Below are positions 11,575-18,414 of a DNA stretch of 18,439 bases, piece after piece (the first letter of the stretch is position 1; each line of letters starts with the position of its first letter). Made by a program: the position numbers and the translations under genes. The stretch comes from CAZMXI01 sp964570205. GTDB lineage: Bacteria > Planctomycetota > Phycisphaerae > Tepidisphaerales > Tepidisphaeraceae. Where the stretch lies: the NCBI GenBank assembly GCA_964570205.1, contig CAZMXI010000099.1, positions 1-18,439 of the forward strand, written 5' to 3'. The notes under the pieces are model-generated. The model saw nothing but the letters and a program-made list of their open reading frames with translations. It was not told where the DNA came from and ran no database searches.

Positions 11575-11579
11575 CCTCC
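11575..11579 (-). promoter_or_regulatory. Shine-Dalgarno GGAGG for the SASA esterase
   Basis: CCTCC on the + strand reads as GGAGG on the coding strand, 7 nt before the ATG at 11567. It decides that start over the upstream in-frame ATG. Confidence 0.75.
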
Positions 11580-11609
11580 GATTGTCAAGGGCCGAAGAGG
11601 GATGCCCGG

Positions 11610-12905
11610 TCACTGCTCGCCGGCATGTCTGGGCTCGACGGCCTGTTTGGCCAGAAGCTCATATTGGGCAAGCATCTCTTTGGTCATCTGCGGCTGGCGC
11701 GTTGCCAGGTTGTTCTTCTCCGATGGGTCATCCCGCAGATGGTACAACTCAGTGCCCTTGGCGTTGGTCACCAGCTTCCAGTCGCCGGCCCGAAGGGCGC
11801 CGCGCGTCGGCTCGGCGTTCAACAGGATCTGCTCGTGTGGCGATGGCTTGCCCTCTGCGATCGTCGGCCAGGCGTCACGTCCATCGATCGGCAGCTTCTG
11901 CTCCAGCTTTGCCCCCGCAATCTTCAGCAGCGTGGGGTACAGATCGACCATGTGCAGCGGCTCTGCCACAGCCGTTCCCGGCTTGATCCGGCCATCCCAT
12001 GTCGCAAACGCGCACACCCGCACGCCGCCTTCATAAAGCGTCCCTTTGCCCGCGCGCAGCGGCCCGTTATCGGTGACCCTGCCCGGCTGCGGGCCTCCGT
12101 TGTCGCTGGAGAAGATGAACAGCGTGTTCTGGCGACGTCCGCTTTCCTCAACAGCGCTGACAATCTGCCCCACGGCTTCATCCATCGCCGCGACCATCCC
12201 GGCGTAGGTCCGGCGCACGCCTTTCAGGTCGGGATACTGCCTGGTGTACTTCGCCGGCGCCTGGTGGGGGGCATGCACCGCGTTGAATGCCACGTAGAGC
12301 AGCAGCGGCTTGTCCTTCGGCTGCCGCCGGATCACGCTCACCGCGTCGCGAGCCAGCAGATGCGTTGAGTAACCATCCTCGGCAAGCGGCTCGCCATTGC
12401 GGTACCAGTCGAGCTTGCCATCGCGCAGGTGCGTGAAATAGTCGATCGCGCCGAATAGGTGGCCGTAATGGTGATCAAATCCTCGATTCGTCGGCCAATA
12501 GGTCTTCTCAAAGCTACCCAGGTGCCACTTGCCGCACATGGCGGTGGTGTAGCCCGCCTCGCGCAGCGCCTGTGGCAGCAGGCGTTCTTCCAGCGGCAGG
12601 CCGTATTGAGCCCAGGGCCGGATCACGCCGACCTGAAGGCCGTAGCGCATCGGATAGCGCCCCGTCATCAGCGCCGCTCGCGTCGGCGAACAGACCGGCT
12701 GCACGTAGAAGCTGTCGAGGCGCGCGCCCGCGCTGGCAAGCTTGTCCAGCATAGGCGTCTTGATCTCGGTGGCGCCCATGAACCCCACATCTCGGCGGCC
12801 CAGGTCGTCGGCGAGAATGATCACGATGTCGGGTTGCGGGGAGGACGACGCCATCGGTGTGATGCAGCAGAGCATCATTAGGACAACACTCAGTCGGTAT
12901 GGCAT
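11610..12905 (-). CDS. Secreted type I sulfatase (arylsulfatase B-like)
   Basis: The protein has 431 residues from the ATG at 12905. The open frame extends further upstream, but AGGAG lies 8 nt before this ATG and a signal peptide (MPYRLSVVLMMLCCITPMAS) starts here; an ATG two codons earlier is only 2 nt from the same AGGAG. Motifs: DIVIILADDLG (26-36) with the metal-binding Asp pair, CSPTR (72-76) with Cys72 as formylglycine precursor, GKWHLG (125-130), VHAPH (210-214), SSDNGG (266-271) and RAGKGTLYEGGVR (284-296). Overall length and motif spacing are normal. The usual GW[AN]DVG after the first Asp pair is GRRDVG here. It hydrolyses sulfate esters in the periplasm or outside the cell and needs a maturase encoded elsewhere. 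It is followed 42 nt later by the SASA esterase and is divergent from the beta-helix gene. Confidence 0.93.
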   Translation of the reverse strand: MPYRLSVVLMMLCCITPMASSSPQPDIVIILADDLGRRDVGFMGATEIKTPMLDKLASAGARLDSFYVQPVCSPTRAALMTGRYPMRYGLQVGVIRPWAQYGLPLEERLLPQALREAGYTTAMCGKWHLGSFEKTYWPTNRGFDHHYGHLFGAIDYFTHLRDGKLDWYRNGEPLAEDGYSTHLLARDAVSVIRRQPKDKPLLLYVAFNAVHAPHQAPAKYTRQYPDLKGVRRTYAGMVAAMDEAVGQIVSAVEESGRRQNTLFIFSSDNGGPQPGRVTDNGPLRAGKGTLYEGGVRVCAFATWDGRIKPGTAVAEPLHMVDLYPTLLKIAGAKLEQKLPIDGRDAWPTIAEGKPSPHEQILLNAEPTRGALRAGDWKLVTNAKGTELYHLRDDPSEKNNLATRQPQMTKEMLAQYELLAKQAVEPRHAGEQ

Positions 12906-12913
12906 GTCCATTA

Positions 12914-12918
12914 CTCCT
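12914..12918 (-). promoter_or_regulatory. Shine-Dalgarno AGGAG for the sulfatase
   Basis: AGGAG on the minus strand has 8 nt spacing to the ATG at 12905 and only 2 nt to the ATG at 12911. It favours the former. Confidence 0.65.
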
Positions 12919-12987
12919 GATTGCGAGGTGCCATCGTGTCGCGACCGTTGCCGGGAAATGCGCCGATCATCGCTCGGCCTTGTGCTC

Positions 12988-13014
12988 ATCATAACCGATC
13001 CTCTTAACGGGCAA
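12988..13014 (-). promoter_or_regulatory. Weak sigma70-like promoter candidate for the sulfatase-esterase pair
   Basis: On the minus strand TATGAT (12988-12993, 5 of 6 matches to a -10 box) follows TTGCCC (13009-13014) with a short 15-nt spacer. It lies about 80 nt upstream of the sulfatase start, inside the 177-nt divergent region 12906-13082. No equally good match was seen for the + strand gene. Confidence 0.3.
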
Positions 13015-13073
13015 ACACGCCCGACATGCCCCATCAATCGCAACACGCGGCTGCGTCCTGCGATATGAGATGT

Positions 13074-13078
13074 GGAGG
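13074..13078 (+). promoter_or_regulatory. Shine-Dalgarno GGAGG for the beta-helix protein
   Basis: GGAGG lies 4 nt before the GTG at 13083. This start places a signal peptide at the very N-terminus, whereas the longer frame from 13026 adds 19 residues with no signal character. Confidence 0.65.
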
Positions 13079-13082
13079 TTCC

Positions 13083-15458
13083 GTGAAACACCTGCTCATG
13101 ATCTTGTTCGCGGTTGGAATTACCCTATCGCCGGTGAACGCTGCCGAGTCGCTGAGTCTCTCTGCGGCGAGCATGACCTGCCCCAACGGCGAGCCTTTCC
13201 TGCTCTTCGGCCAGGGCCTGAATGACCCTGCGCTGAAGTTGTATGTCTCCGACCTCAAGGCGCCCGCCGATTGGAGTGCCGTCGCTTCGCTCCAGCGGCT
13301 TCTTGACGGGAACGCCACCGCGCCTTCCCGGCCGCCGGCGGAAGCCCCCGTCGTCGGAGTGCACGCGGCCGATCCGACGACCGCGACGGTCAAGGCCTTC
13401 GCCAACGAGTGGAACCCGCAGGGCAAGATGATCTGGGCGCAGACGCCCGCGGGCTTCTCCAGTCCTCTGGCCATCAACGTGCCCGAGATATGGACGATCA
13501 CGCCGCCACGGCCGCTGCCCGGCTCGCGCGTGCGGTTCTTCGGCATCAACTTCCCTGCCCGCGGCCCAGTGGCGGCGTTAATCGTTGCTGGCGATGGCAA
13601 ACTCATCGAGTGCGCAATCGGCCAGAGCTACAGCGGCGAGAAGGGCATCTCGCCGGCCTTTGAGCGTACGCTGACGCTCCCGGCCGACATGGCCCCTGGG
13701 CGATATCGCCTGTTCGTCCATTGCGGCGGGGGAGATCACGGATGGAGCCGGCCGTTCCAGTTCGAGGTCGTTGCTCGGCCGCCCGTCCGGAAGGTCTATG
13801 CCTGCGCCGATGCCCCGGCCGATGGAGAAGCAGACGCCTCCATAGCCATCCAGAAGAAGATCGACGAAGCGGCCGCGACAGGCGGAGGGGTCGTGACGCT
13901 CGGGCCGGGCAACTACCTGGTGCGCAAGACCATCCGCCTCAAGCCAGGTATTACGTTGCGTGGCTCCGGCAAGGCCGCAACCACCTTGCTGTCGCCCCGC
14001 GATGGCCAGATCCCCGTCATCTTCCATCACTACCGCTCCATCATCGAGCTGGCCGATCGATCTGCCCTCGAACACGTCACGGTCGATGCCACGCCGGGCG
14101 AGGACCATCACGCAGTGCTGATCCGTGGCACCACCGACGCGGCCGTGCGGCATTGCGAAGCGCGGAATCTGCGCCCAGTGCATCGGCCCGAGGGCAAATG
14201 GGTGCCGGCCGATAACGTCGTCAGCGCCACCCAGCACACCTATCGCCTGGTCATTGAAGAGAATGTCCTTCGCGGCGAGACGCCGTTCTGCCACTGGGGC
14301 GGCGAGATGGCAGACCTTTACTTCGCGCACAACACCTGCGAGGGACTGCCGACTCACGGCAGCAATGTCAGCTTCCGTGGGCTGCGCCGCGCGGTCGTCG
14401 AGCACAACCGCATCTCGCGCGGCGGGCGCGGGCTGGTGGTGGCTGGCGAAGCCGTTCATAACTACTTTGGCTTCAACATCATCGAGAACATCCGCGGTAC
14501 CGGCAACGGCTGCGAGATGTTCCTCTACGAGCTTGGTGGCACGCCTTGGCAGGGACATCCCGCGGAGATCACGGCTGGTTCATTCGCCACGCCGGGCAAG
14601 GCCTGGGATGAGAAGACCCTCCGCAGCACGGCCGACAGCTTCACGTTCACCACTTATGCCCTGGTGACTGCGGGAAGGGGCATCGGCCAGTGCATTCCCA
14701 TTGCGTCGGCGCAGGGGCAGACGATCAGGCTATCGCGACCGTGGACGGTCCCGCCCGATGCGCAGTCGGAAGTCATGGTTGTTTACGGCTGCATGGAGAA
14801 CATCCACATCGAGAACCAGTTCAAGGAGGGCGTGGCCTACTCCGGGGTGTTCGGAGCGGCCGCGAGGAATGTCTGGGCGGGCGATGAGTTCGAGCGGGTG
14901 TCTGATGGCATGGTGCTCTGGAGCCTCGGCCGCGATTTCCCCGTGTCCTTGAACCTGATGCGGGATCTGCGGCTTCAGGACCGTGCGGGCATTCTGCTCA
15001 TCGCCGGCCTGGAGACCACCAAGCCGATCCAGCAGACGGTGATGCTCGGCAATGAGATTCGCACCTGCCAGGTCTACGCCAGGCAGCGTTATCCGGGCAA
15101 CGAATATGGCCTGGGCACGCGCGTGTGGCGGTTCGGCCATGACAACAACCCACCCGGCAATGCGCGCCACGTCACCTTTGGGCATGAGGCGGGCATCCAC
15201 CTGTCCGCGTTCTTTGACTGGCCGGGGAATCACACCGACGAAGATCCAAAGCTCGACGCCTCGGTGACGCCGGTGCGATGGACGCTGGTCTACGACTCAC
15301 TGGTGGCACGCTCGCCGATCGGGGTGCGCATCGGCCGCGCTGTGACCAGCACGGTTGTAGTTGACGCCGTCAGCGCCTTCAACCAGCGAAGCGTTTCCGA
15401 CTCGGGTCGGAACAGCGTGGTCACCGGGATGCGGGAAACCCCAGCCCCGAGGAACTGA
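13083..15458 (+). CDS. Secreted right-handed beta-helix protein (pectate lyase-like fold)
   Basis: GTG start with GGAGG 4 nt upstream; 791 residues. Residues 1-21 are a signal peptide (KHLLMILFAVGITLSPVNA). Residues about 22-232 form one or two beta-sandwich domains; the second (about 138-230) looks Ig/IPT-like. From about 240 the sequence enters a parallel beta-helix: DGEADASIAIQKKIDEA, GGGVVTLGPGNYLV and GITLRGSG are the hallmark entry of pectate-lyase-3/GH28-like helices. Repeated coil strands follow (TLRGSG, VRHCEARNL, VIEENVL, LYFAHNTCEG, VEHNRISRG, GFNIIENI). The fold is well supported, but no catalytic set could be assigned, so it may be a lyase, a hydrolase or a non-catalytic binding protein. 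It is divergent from the sulfatase-esterase pair and probably acts on the same glycan (inference). Confidence 0.85.
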   Translation: MKHLLMILFAVGITLSPVNAAESLSLSAASMTCPNGEPFLLFGQGLNDPALKLYVSDLKAPADWSAVASLQRLLDGNATAPSRPPAEAPVVGVHAADPTTATVKAFANEWNPQGKMIWAQTPAGFSSPLAINVPEIWTITPPRPLPGSRVRFFGINFPARGPVAALIVAGDGKLIECAIGQSYSGEKGISPAFERTLTLPADMAPGRYRLFVHCGGGDHGWSRPFQFEVVARPPVRKVYACADAPADGEADASIAIQKKIDEAAATGGGVVTLGPGNYLVRKTIRLKPGITLRGSGKAATTLLSPRDGQIPVIFHHYRSIIELADRSALEHVTVDATPGEDHHAVLIRGTTDAAVRHCEARNLRPVHRPEGKWVPADNVVSATQHTYRLVIEENVLRGETPFCHWGGEMADLYFAHNTCEGLPTHGSNVSFRGLRRAVVEHNRISRGGRGLVVAGEAVHNYFGFNIIENIRGTGNGCEMFLYELGGTPWQGHPAEITAGSFATPGKAWDEKTLRSTADSFTFTTYALVTAGRGIGQCIPIASAQGQTIRLSRPWTVPPDAQSEVMVVYGCMENIHIENQFKEGVAYSGVFGAAARNVWAGDEFERVSDGMVLWSLGRDFPVSLNLMRDLRLQDRAGILLIAGLETTKPIQQTVMLGNEIRTCQVYARQRYPGNEYGLGTRVWRFGHDNNPPGNARHVTFGHEAGIHLSAFFDWPGNHTDEDPKLDASVTPVRWTLVYDSLVARSPIGVRIGRAVTSTVVVDAVSAFNQRSVSDSGRNSVVTGMRETPAPRN

Positions 15459-15465
15459 CGCGGGG

Positions 15466-15639
15466 TCAGTTCATGGCAATAGCTTGTGTAGGGCAGGCGT
15501 CAACGCAGGCGCCGCAATCGCAGCAAGCGTCTTTGTTGACGTCGGCCTTGCCCTCGACCATCGTGATGGCGTCAGACGGGCACGCGCCGACGCAATCGCC
15601 ACAGCCCTCACACTTATCCTTATCCACTTCCGCGGGCAT
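15466..15639 (-). CDS. 2[4Fe-4S] clostridial-type ferredoxin, 57 residues
   Basis: ATG at 15639 with AGGAG 7 nt upstream; stop TGA at 15466-15468. Two full cluster motifs are visible: CEGCGDCVGACP (residues 10-21) and CCDCGACVDACP (39-50), each fitting C-x2-C-x2-C-x3-C-P, with one extra Cys (40) in the second. The protein is acidic, has no signal peptide, and has normal length for a bacterial 2[4Fe-4S] ferredoxin. It carries electrons at low potential in the cytoplasm; the partner is unknown. This agrees with an anaerobic or microaerophilic lifestyle. Its stop codon is 7 nt from the stop of the convergent beta-helix gene. A promoter candidate lies about 60 nt upstream, so it is probably a single-gene transcript. 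Confidence 0.93.
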   Translation of the reverse strand: MPAEVDKDKCEGCGDCVGACPSDAITMVEGKADVNKDACCDCGACVDACPTQAIAMN

Positions 15640-15646
15640 ATCCTCG

Positions 15647-15651
15647 CTCCT
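15647..15651 (-). promoter_or_regulatory. Shine-Dalgarno AGGAG for the ferredoxin
   Basis: CTCCT on the + strand reads as AGGAG, 7 nt before the ATG at 15639. It supports this short gene as real. Confidence 0.75.
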
Positions 15652-15700
15652 GTCGGGCCTGCCAGTTCATGGGCCCAAGCCCAAGCCGGCATAACCCCAA

Positions 15701-15729
15701 ATTATCCCGCCGGTCCGACGGGAAAACAA
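15701..15729 (-). promoter_or_regulatory. Promoter candidate for the ferredoxin with a dyad in its spacer
   Basis: On the minus strand TTGTTT (15724-15729), a 17-nt spacer and GATAAT (15701-15706, 5 of 6 to a -10 box). An inverted repeat, CCCGTC-ggacc-GGCGGG with one G-T pair (15706-15722), fills the spacer. It could be an operator, or the hairpin could instead end the transcript of the upstream 98-residue gene, although only a broken T tract (ATAATTT) follows it. Confidence 0.42.
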
Positions 15730-15768
15730 TGACTGTTCGTGGCGAAGAGGCACGCCACGGAAGATGGG

Positions 15769-16065
15769 TCAGCGACGAGCCACACGTGGGCCGCGACGGT
15801 CGTTGCCGCGAGGTCGGAAGTCTCGACCGCGGCCGCCATCGCGCGGGCGAACGTCCCGCTGACGACCTTCCCTCTGGCGACGTTCCTGCTCGACAATAGC
15901 GCGAACATACGCCGTATCGGCGTGTGTACGGCCGTGCAGAACGCCGCGTTGGAAGATGTCCTTCAACTTCGGGACGGTCAGCAAACACTTGCCCTTACCC
16001 GAAGCGCCATAAGCGACGCCTTTGAGCCAAGCCTTTCGTCGTCTGGCGATTGACAGACCCGCCAT
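15769..16065 (-). CDS. Unrecognised 98-residue basic protein with Arg/Gly-rich tail
   Basis: ATG at 16065 with GAGGAG 5 nt upstream, and a promoter candidate about 40 nt before the start. The first part (residues 1-60) is mixed and basic, with RRRKAWLKG and a plausible helix-forming stretch (KLKDIFQRGVLHG, then DTAYVRAIVEQERR). The last 37 residues are dominated by Arg, with Gly, Asp and Pro (GGRGRD, RPRGNDRRG), like RGG-type low-complexity nucleic-acid-binding tails. No signal peptide or membrane segment is seen. I do not recognise a family; RNA or DNA binding is a guess from composition. A + strand frame over the same bases (15739-16053) is less likely because it has no ribosome binding site. 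The gene lies between lpxI and the ferredoxin on the same strand but appears to have its own promoter. Confidence 0.6.
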   Translation of the reverse strand: MAGLSIARRRKAWLKGVAYGASGKGKCLLTVPKLKDIFQRGVLHGRTHADTAYVRAIVEQERRQREGRQRDVRPRDGGRGRDFRPRGNDRRGPRVARR

Positions 16066-16070
16066 AGCCA

Positions 16071-16076
16071 CTCCTC
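16071..16076 (-). promoter_or_regulatory. Shine-Dalgarno GAGGAG for the 98-residue protein
   Basis: CTCCTC on the + strand reads as GAGGAG, 5 nt before the ATG at 16065. An in-frame GTG at 16071 overlaps this site and is not preferred. Confidence 0.65.
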
Positions 16077-16104
16077 AACCTATACTGATTGGCCCCCAAG
16101 CATC

Positions 16105-16132
16105 AGGATAGCCGCCATTTTGGCGGGGTCAA
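16105..16132 (-). promoter_or_regulatory. Promoter candidate for the 98-residue gene with a dyad in its spacer
   Basis: On the minus strand TTGACC (16127-16132, 5 of 6 to a -35 box), a 16-nt spacer and TATCCT (16105-16110, 4 of 6). A perfect inverted repeat, CCGCC-aaaat-GGCGG (16112-16126), sits exactly in the spacer, a position where a repressor or MerR-like regulator could act. The predicted transcript would start about 30 nt before the ATG at 16065. The hairpin could alternatively be a weak end structure for the lpxI transcript, but no T tract follows. Confidence 0.42.
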
Positions 16133-16172
16133 GTCCGGAGTCAGAAATCGCTGTTTTTTGCGTGGCCGGGAA

Positions 16173-17051
16173 TCACTGGTTTAGTGTCGCCGGTTCGTGT
16201 CCGACGACGGCAATGCGGTAGCGGTCGGCCATTTCGAGCACCTTGGGCTTTTCGAGGATGATGGTCTTGTTGGCCTCCAGGACGATGCAGCGGGCGCCGT
16301 TGGCGTGGAGCTTCTCAATGGTCTGGGCGCCGATGGTTGGCACGTCCACGCGCATGTCCTGGCGGGTATTCGAGACTTTGATCATGGTCCAGCCCTTGAC
16401 GCGGCACAGCGAGCCGGCGCGCTGGATCATGGCGTCGGTGCCTTCCAGCGCCTCGACCGCTATGACGTCGCGGTCCATGACCGCGATCGACTGCCCGATG
16501 TCCAGGCGGCTGATGGTGGAACAGACCTGCCAACCGAAGTGGATGTCCTTCCACTGAGAATCGGACGGCTGGTGGCGCGTCATGACGCCGGACGTGGCGA
16601 GGTGGTCCATGCAATAGGTCGTCGAGTCGATCAAGTTGATCCCTGCCGATGATAGCTCGTTGATCACCGCCTGCAAGACGGCATAGGGCCGCTTGTCGTG
16701 CCGCAGGACCGTCAACCAGAGTCTAATGGTTCGCAGGTCGGGAAGGTAGCGAAAATACCGCCACCGATCGTACATCTGACTCTTTTTGACGCGGCCGACC
16801 ATGATGGCCTGGGAGCAGCCGCGGGAACGAAGAACGCGAATCCAGCGGTTCATTCGCAGCACGCCGACCCACTCGAAATGATCGACCTCGTCGGCGAGGC
16901 TTGGCCAGGCGTTGCGACTAAAGCCGGCGCAGATGATTCTTCGGCCGGCGGCGCGGGCCCCACGGGCGACGAGCACAGGAAACACGCCTTCGCCGGCAAT
17001 CAATCCCAGTGGCTCCATGGCCTGGGCATTGTAATGACTGTCGCGTTCCAT
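16173..17051 (-). CDS. lpxI: UDP-2,3-diacylglucosamine diphosphatase LpxI
   Basis: The protein has 292 residues; ATG at 17051 with GGAGG 5 nt upstream. LpxI (formerly DUF1009) cleaves UDP-2,3-diacylglucosamine to lipid X and UMP in the fourth step of lipid A synthesis, replacing LpxH in many bacteria. Family landmarks are present in order: GLIAGEGVFPVLVAR (16-30), MVGRVKK (84-90), LDIGQ (183-187), AVEALEGTDAMIQRAG (198-213), and MIKVSN followed by QDMRVDVPTIG (231-241). Length is normal for the family. The protein should be cytoplasmic or peripheral to the inner membrane. It starts 14 nt after the zinc-ribbon membrane protein gene, so the two are probably co-transcribed. The usual lpxA/lpxB neighbours are not in the window. 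Confidence 0.92.
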   Translation of the reverse strand: MERDSHYNAQAMEPLGLIAGEGVFPVLVARGARAAGRRIICAGFSRNAWPSLADEVDHFEWVGVLRMNRWIRVLRSRGCSQAIMVGRVKKSQMYDRWRYFRYLPDLRTIRLWLTVLRHDKRPYAVLQAVINELSSAGINLIDSTTYCMDHLATSGVMTRHQPSDSQWKDIHFGWQVCSTISRLDIGQSIAVMDRDVIAVEALEGTDAMIQRAGSLCRVKGWTMIKVSNTRQDMRVDVPTIGAQTIEKLHANGARCIVLEANKTIILEKPKVLEMADRYRIAVVGHEPATLNQ

Positions 17052-17065
17052 GCACGCCTCCGGGA

Positions 17066-18304
17066 TCAGTCGTCAAAGATCGACTTGATTTCGCGCTTGG
17101 GCTGATCCGGGGGAACCTGTGGAATGGAGCCCACTTGATCGGGCGGTTGGATCGGTTTCGTGGCGGGCGGCTGGGGTTTGGCGTTGGGATCGGTGCCCTG
17201 GACGCTGGCGACCGGAGCGGTGGCGGGGCCGGGATTGGGCAATGACGCCGGGATGGGCTGCACGGCGACGGCTTGATTTCGGAGGCGGTCGAAGGCCGCG
17301 CGAGCCTGGCGCAACTCGGCTTGCAGGATGGGATTGCGGAGTTGGCGGGTCCCGACGAGTTGGAAGAGTTGCTGGTACTTTTCAACGGCGTCACTGGATT
17401 TGCCGACCGTGGCGAGCACGTCGCCCTGCCCGCGAAGGACCAGAATCCGCGCGTGGTTGTCCTGCTCCCAGGTATCCGGGACGAAGCCCGAGGCGATGCG
17501 TGCGCTGAGGCGCGCGGCTTCGAGTTCGGCCTTGAGATCGGGACTGAGGAGGAGGCGGCCGTTGACGAGCGCAAAAAGGTCGTCGTACTTGGCCAGGCCG
17601 GCCTGCACTTGGCCGACATCGACGAGCAACTCGGCGTGGGTCTTGAGGGCGAGAATGCGGGCGCGGTTCTGGTCTTCCCAGTTTGGGGGACGGAACTGGC
17701 GATAGGCGAGGAAGGCCGCCGCCGCCAGGGCCAGGAAGGCGAGGAAGGAGGGCACGAGGCTGGTGCGCGTAATGTAGACGGGTTGCCGCCGCGGCTCATC
17801 CGACCGGGAGGCGGGGGTGGTGAGGCCGAGATCGACATGGTCGTGCTCGTGAGGATGTTGATCCTGGGTGGCGTCGAGGTGTACGGACACGAGCGGGGGG
17901 ACAGGCGCCGGCGGGGGAATTTCGGCGAGCGGCTGGGGAGGTTGGGATTGGGCCTGAAGGCGGGATCGGCAATCTTTGCAGACGATCTTGCCGTCGTGGG
18001 AATAGGCATCCTCTTCGGCGAGTGGGGCCAGGCATACAGAGCATTCAAGGGTCGGGATGCCGAATTCCTCCTGCTGCTTGCGGTTGCGCGCCTGCCAGCA
18101 GCGCTGGCAGAGGTAGTTGCGATCGGCATCCTTGGCGTGTGGGGCGTTGGTGACGTCGGTGCCGCAGATGAAGCAGACTTTGGTAAGTCTTTCAGGGATG
18201 CGGACTTCGGCACCACACGTATTGCATTTGCCGACCTTGCCGAGGGCATCCTCGGGAACCTCGGCGGTGGTCCAGCAGCGTGGACAGCGAACGCGAATCG
18301 CCAC
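17066..18304 (-). CDS. Zinc-ribbon, single-pass membrane protein with duplicated helical repeat
   Basis: The protein has 412 residues from the GTG at 18304. GGAGG lies 5 nt upstream, and this start puts the first CxxC at residue 7, as usual for MJ0042-type zinc ribbons; the open frame extends 25 codons further without support. Six CxxC pairs (7/10, 27/30, 44/47, 66/69, 88/91, 109/112) make about three zinc-binding units. A Pro-rich linker with a His cluster (DQHPHEHDHVD, 148-158) and one membrane segment (about 183-200) follow. Two similar helical units of about 65 residues come next: W-E-x2-N-x-ARIL at 209 and 279, then a KY-x2-LF/QLF segment near 239 and 309; they look TPR-like. A Pro-rich tail ends in KSIFDD. 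By the positive-inside rule the zinc part should be cytoplasmic and the repeats periplasmic. I know no named function. Position upstream of lpxI hints at envelope work but does not prove it. Confidence 0.8.
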   Translation of the reverse strand: MAIRVRCPRCWTTAEVPEDALGKVGKCNTCGAEVRIPERLTKVCFICGTDVTNAPHAKDADRNYLCQRCWQARNRKQQEEFGIPTLECSVCLAPLAEEDAYSHDGKIVCKDCRSRLQAQSQPPQPLAEIPPPAPVPPLVSVHLDATQDQHPHEHDHVDLGLTTPASRSDEPRRQPVYITRTSLVPSFLAFLALAAAAFLAYRQFRPPNWEDQNRARILALKTHAELLVDVGQVQAGLAKYDDLFALVNGRLLLSPDLKAELEAARLSARIASGFVPDTWEQDNHARILVLRGQGDVLATVGKSSDAVEKYQQLFQLVGTRQLRNPILQAELRQARAAFDRLRNQAVAVQPIPASLPNPGPATAPVASVQGTDPNAKPQPPATKPIQPPDQVGSIPQVPPDQPKREIKSIFDD

Positions 18305-18309
18305 GAGAT

Positions 18310-18314
18310 CCTCC
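18310..18314 (-). promoter_or_regulatory. Shine-Dalgarno GGAGG for the zinc-ribbon gene
   Basis: CCTCC on the + strand reads as GGAGG, 5 nt before the GTG at 18304. It decides that start over the longer open frame. Confidence 0.7.
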
Positions 18315-18385
18315 AGTCGGGCTGGACAAGCCTGTATGCCTGTGATGTGGGCAGCAGGCGGCCGATCCGGCCATCGCACAGGGGT

Positions 18386-18414
18386 ATTGTGAAGGGTAGA
18401 GGGGGTGTATGCAA
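18386..18414 (-). promoter_or_regulatory. Promoter candidate for the zinc-ribbon/lpxI pair
   Basis: On the minus strand TTGCAT (18409-18414), a 17-nt spacer and CACAAT (18386-18391, 4 of 6 to a -10 box). It lies about 80 nt upstream of the GTG at 18304. The match is modest, and the operon could begin outside the window. Confidence 0.3.

Noticed and set aside
10605..12368. Long + strand open frame (587 codons) opposite the esterase and sulfatase
   Set aside because: It runs across two well-supported minus-strand genes and their spacer, with no domain or start signal of its own.
15739..16053. Plus-strand open frame opposite the 98-residue protein
   Set aside because: No ribosome binding site and no family; the minus-strand frame has a start signal and promoter candidate.
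16918..18414. Minus-strand open frame (498 codons) overlapping the zinc-ribbon gene in another frame
   Set aside because: It is extremely Pro/Ser/Arg-rich and out of frame with the CxxC-containing protein, which has a proper start and ribosome binding site.
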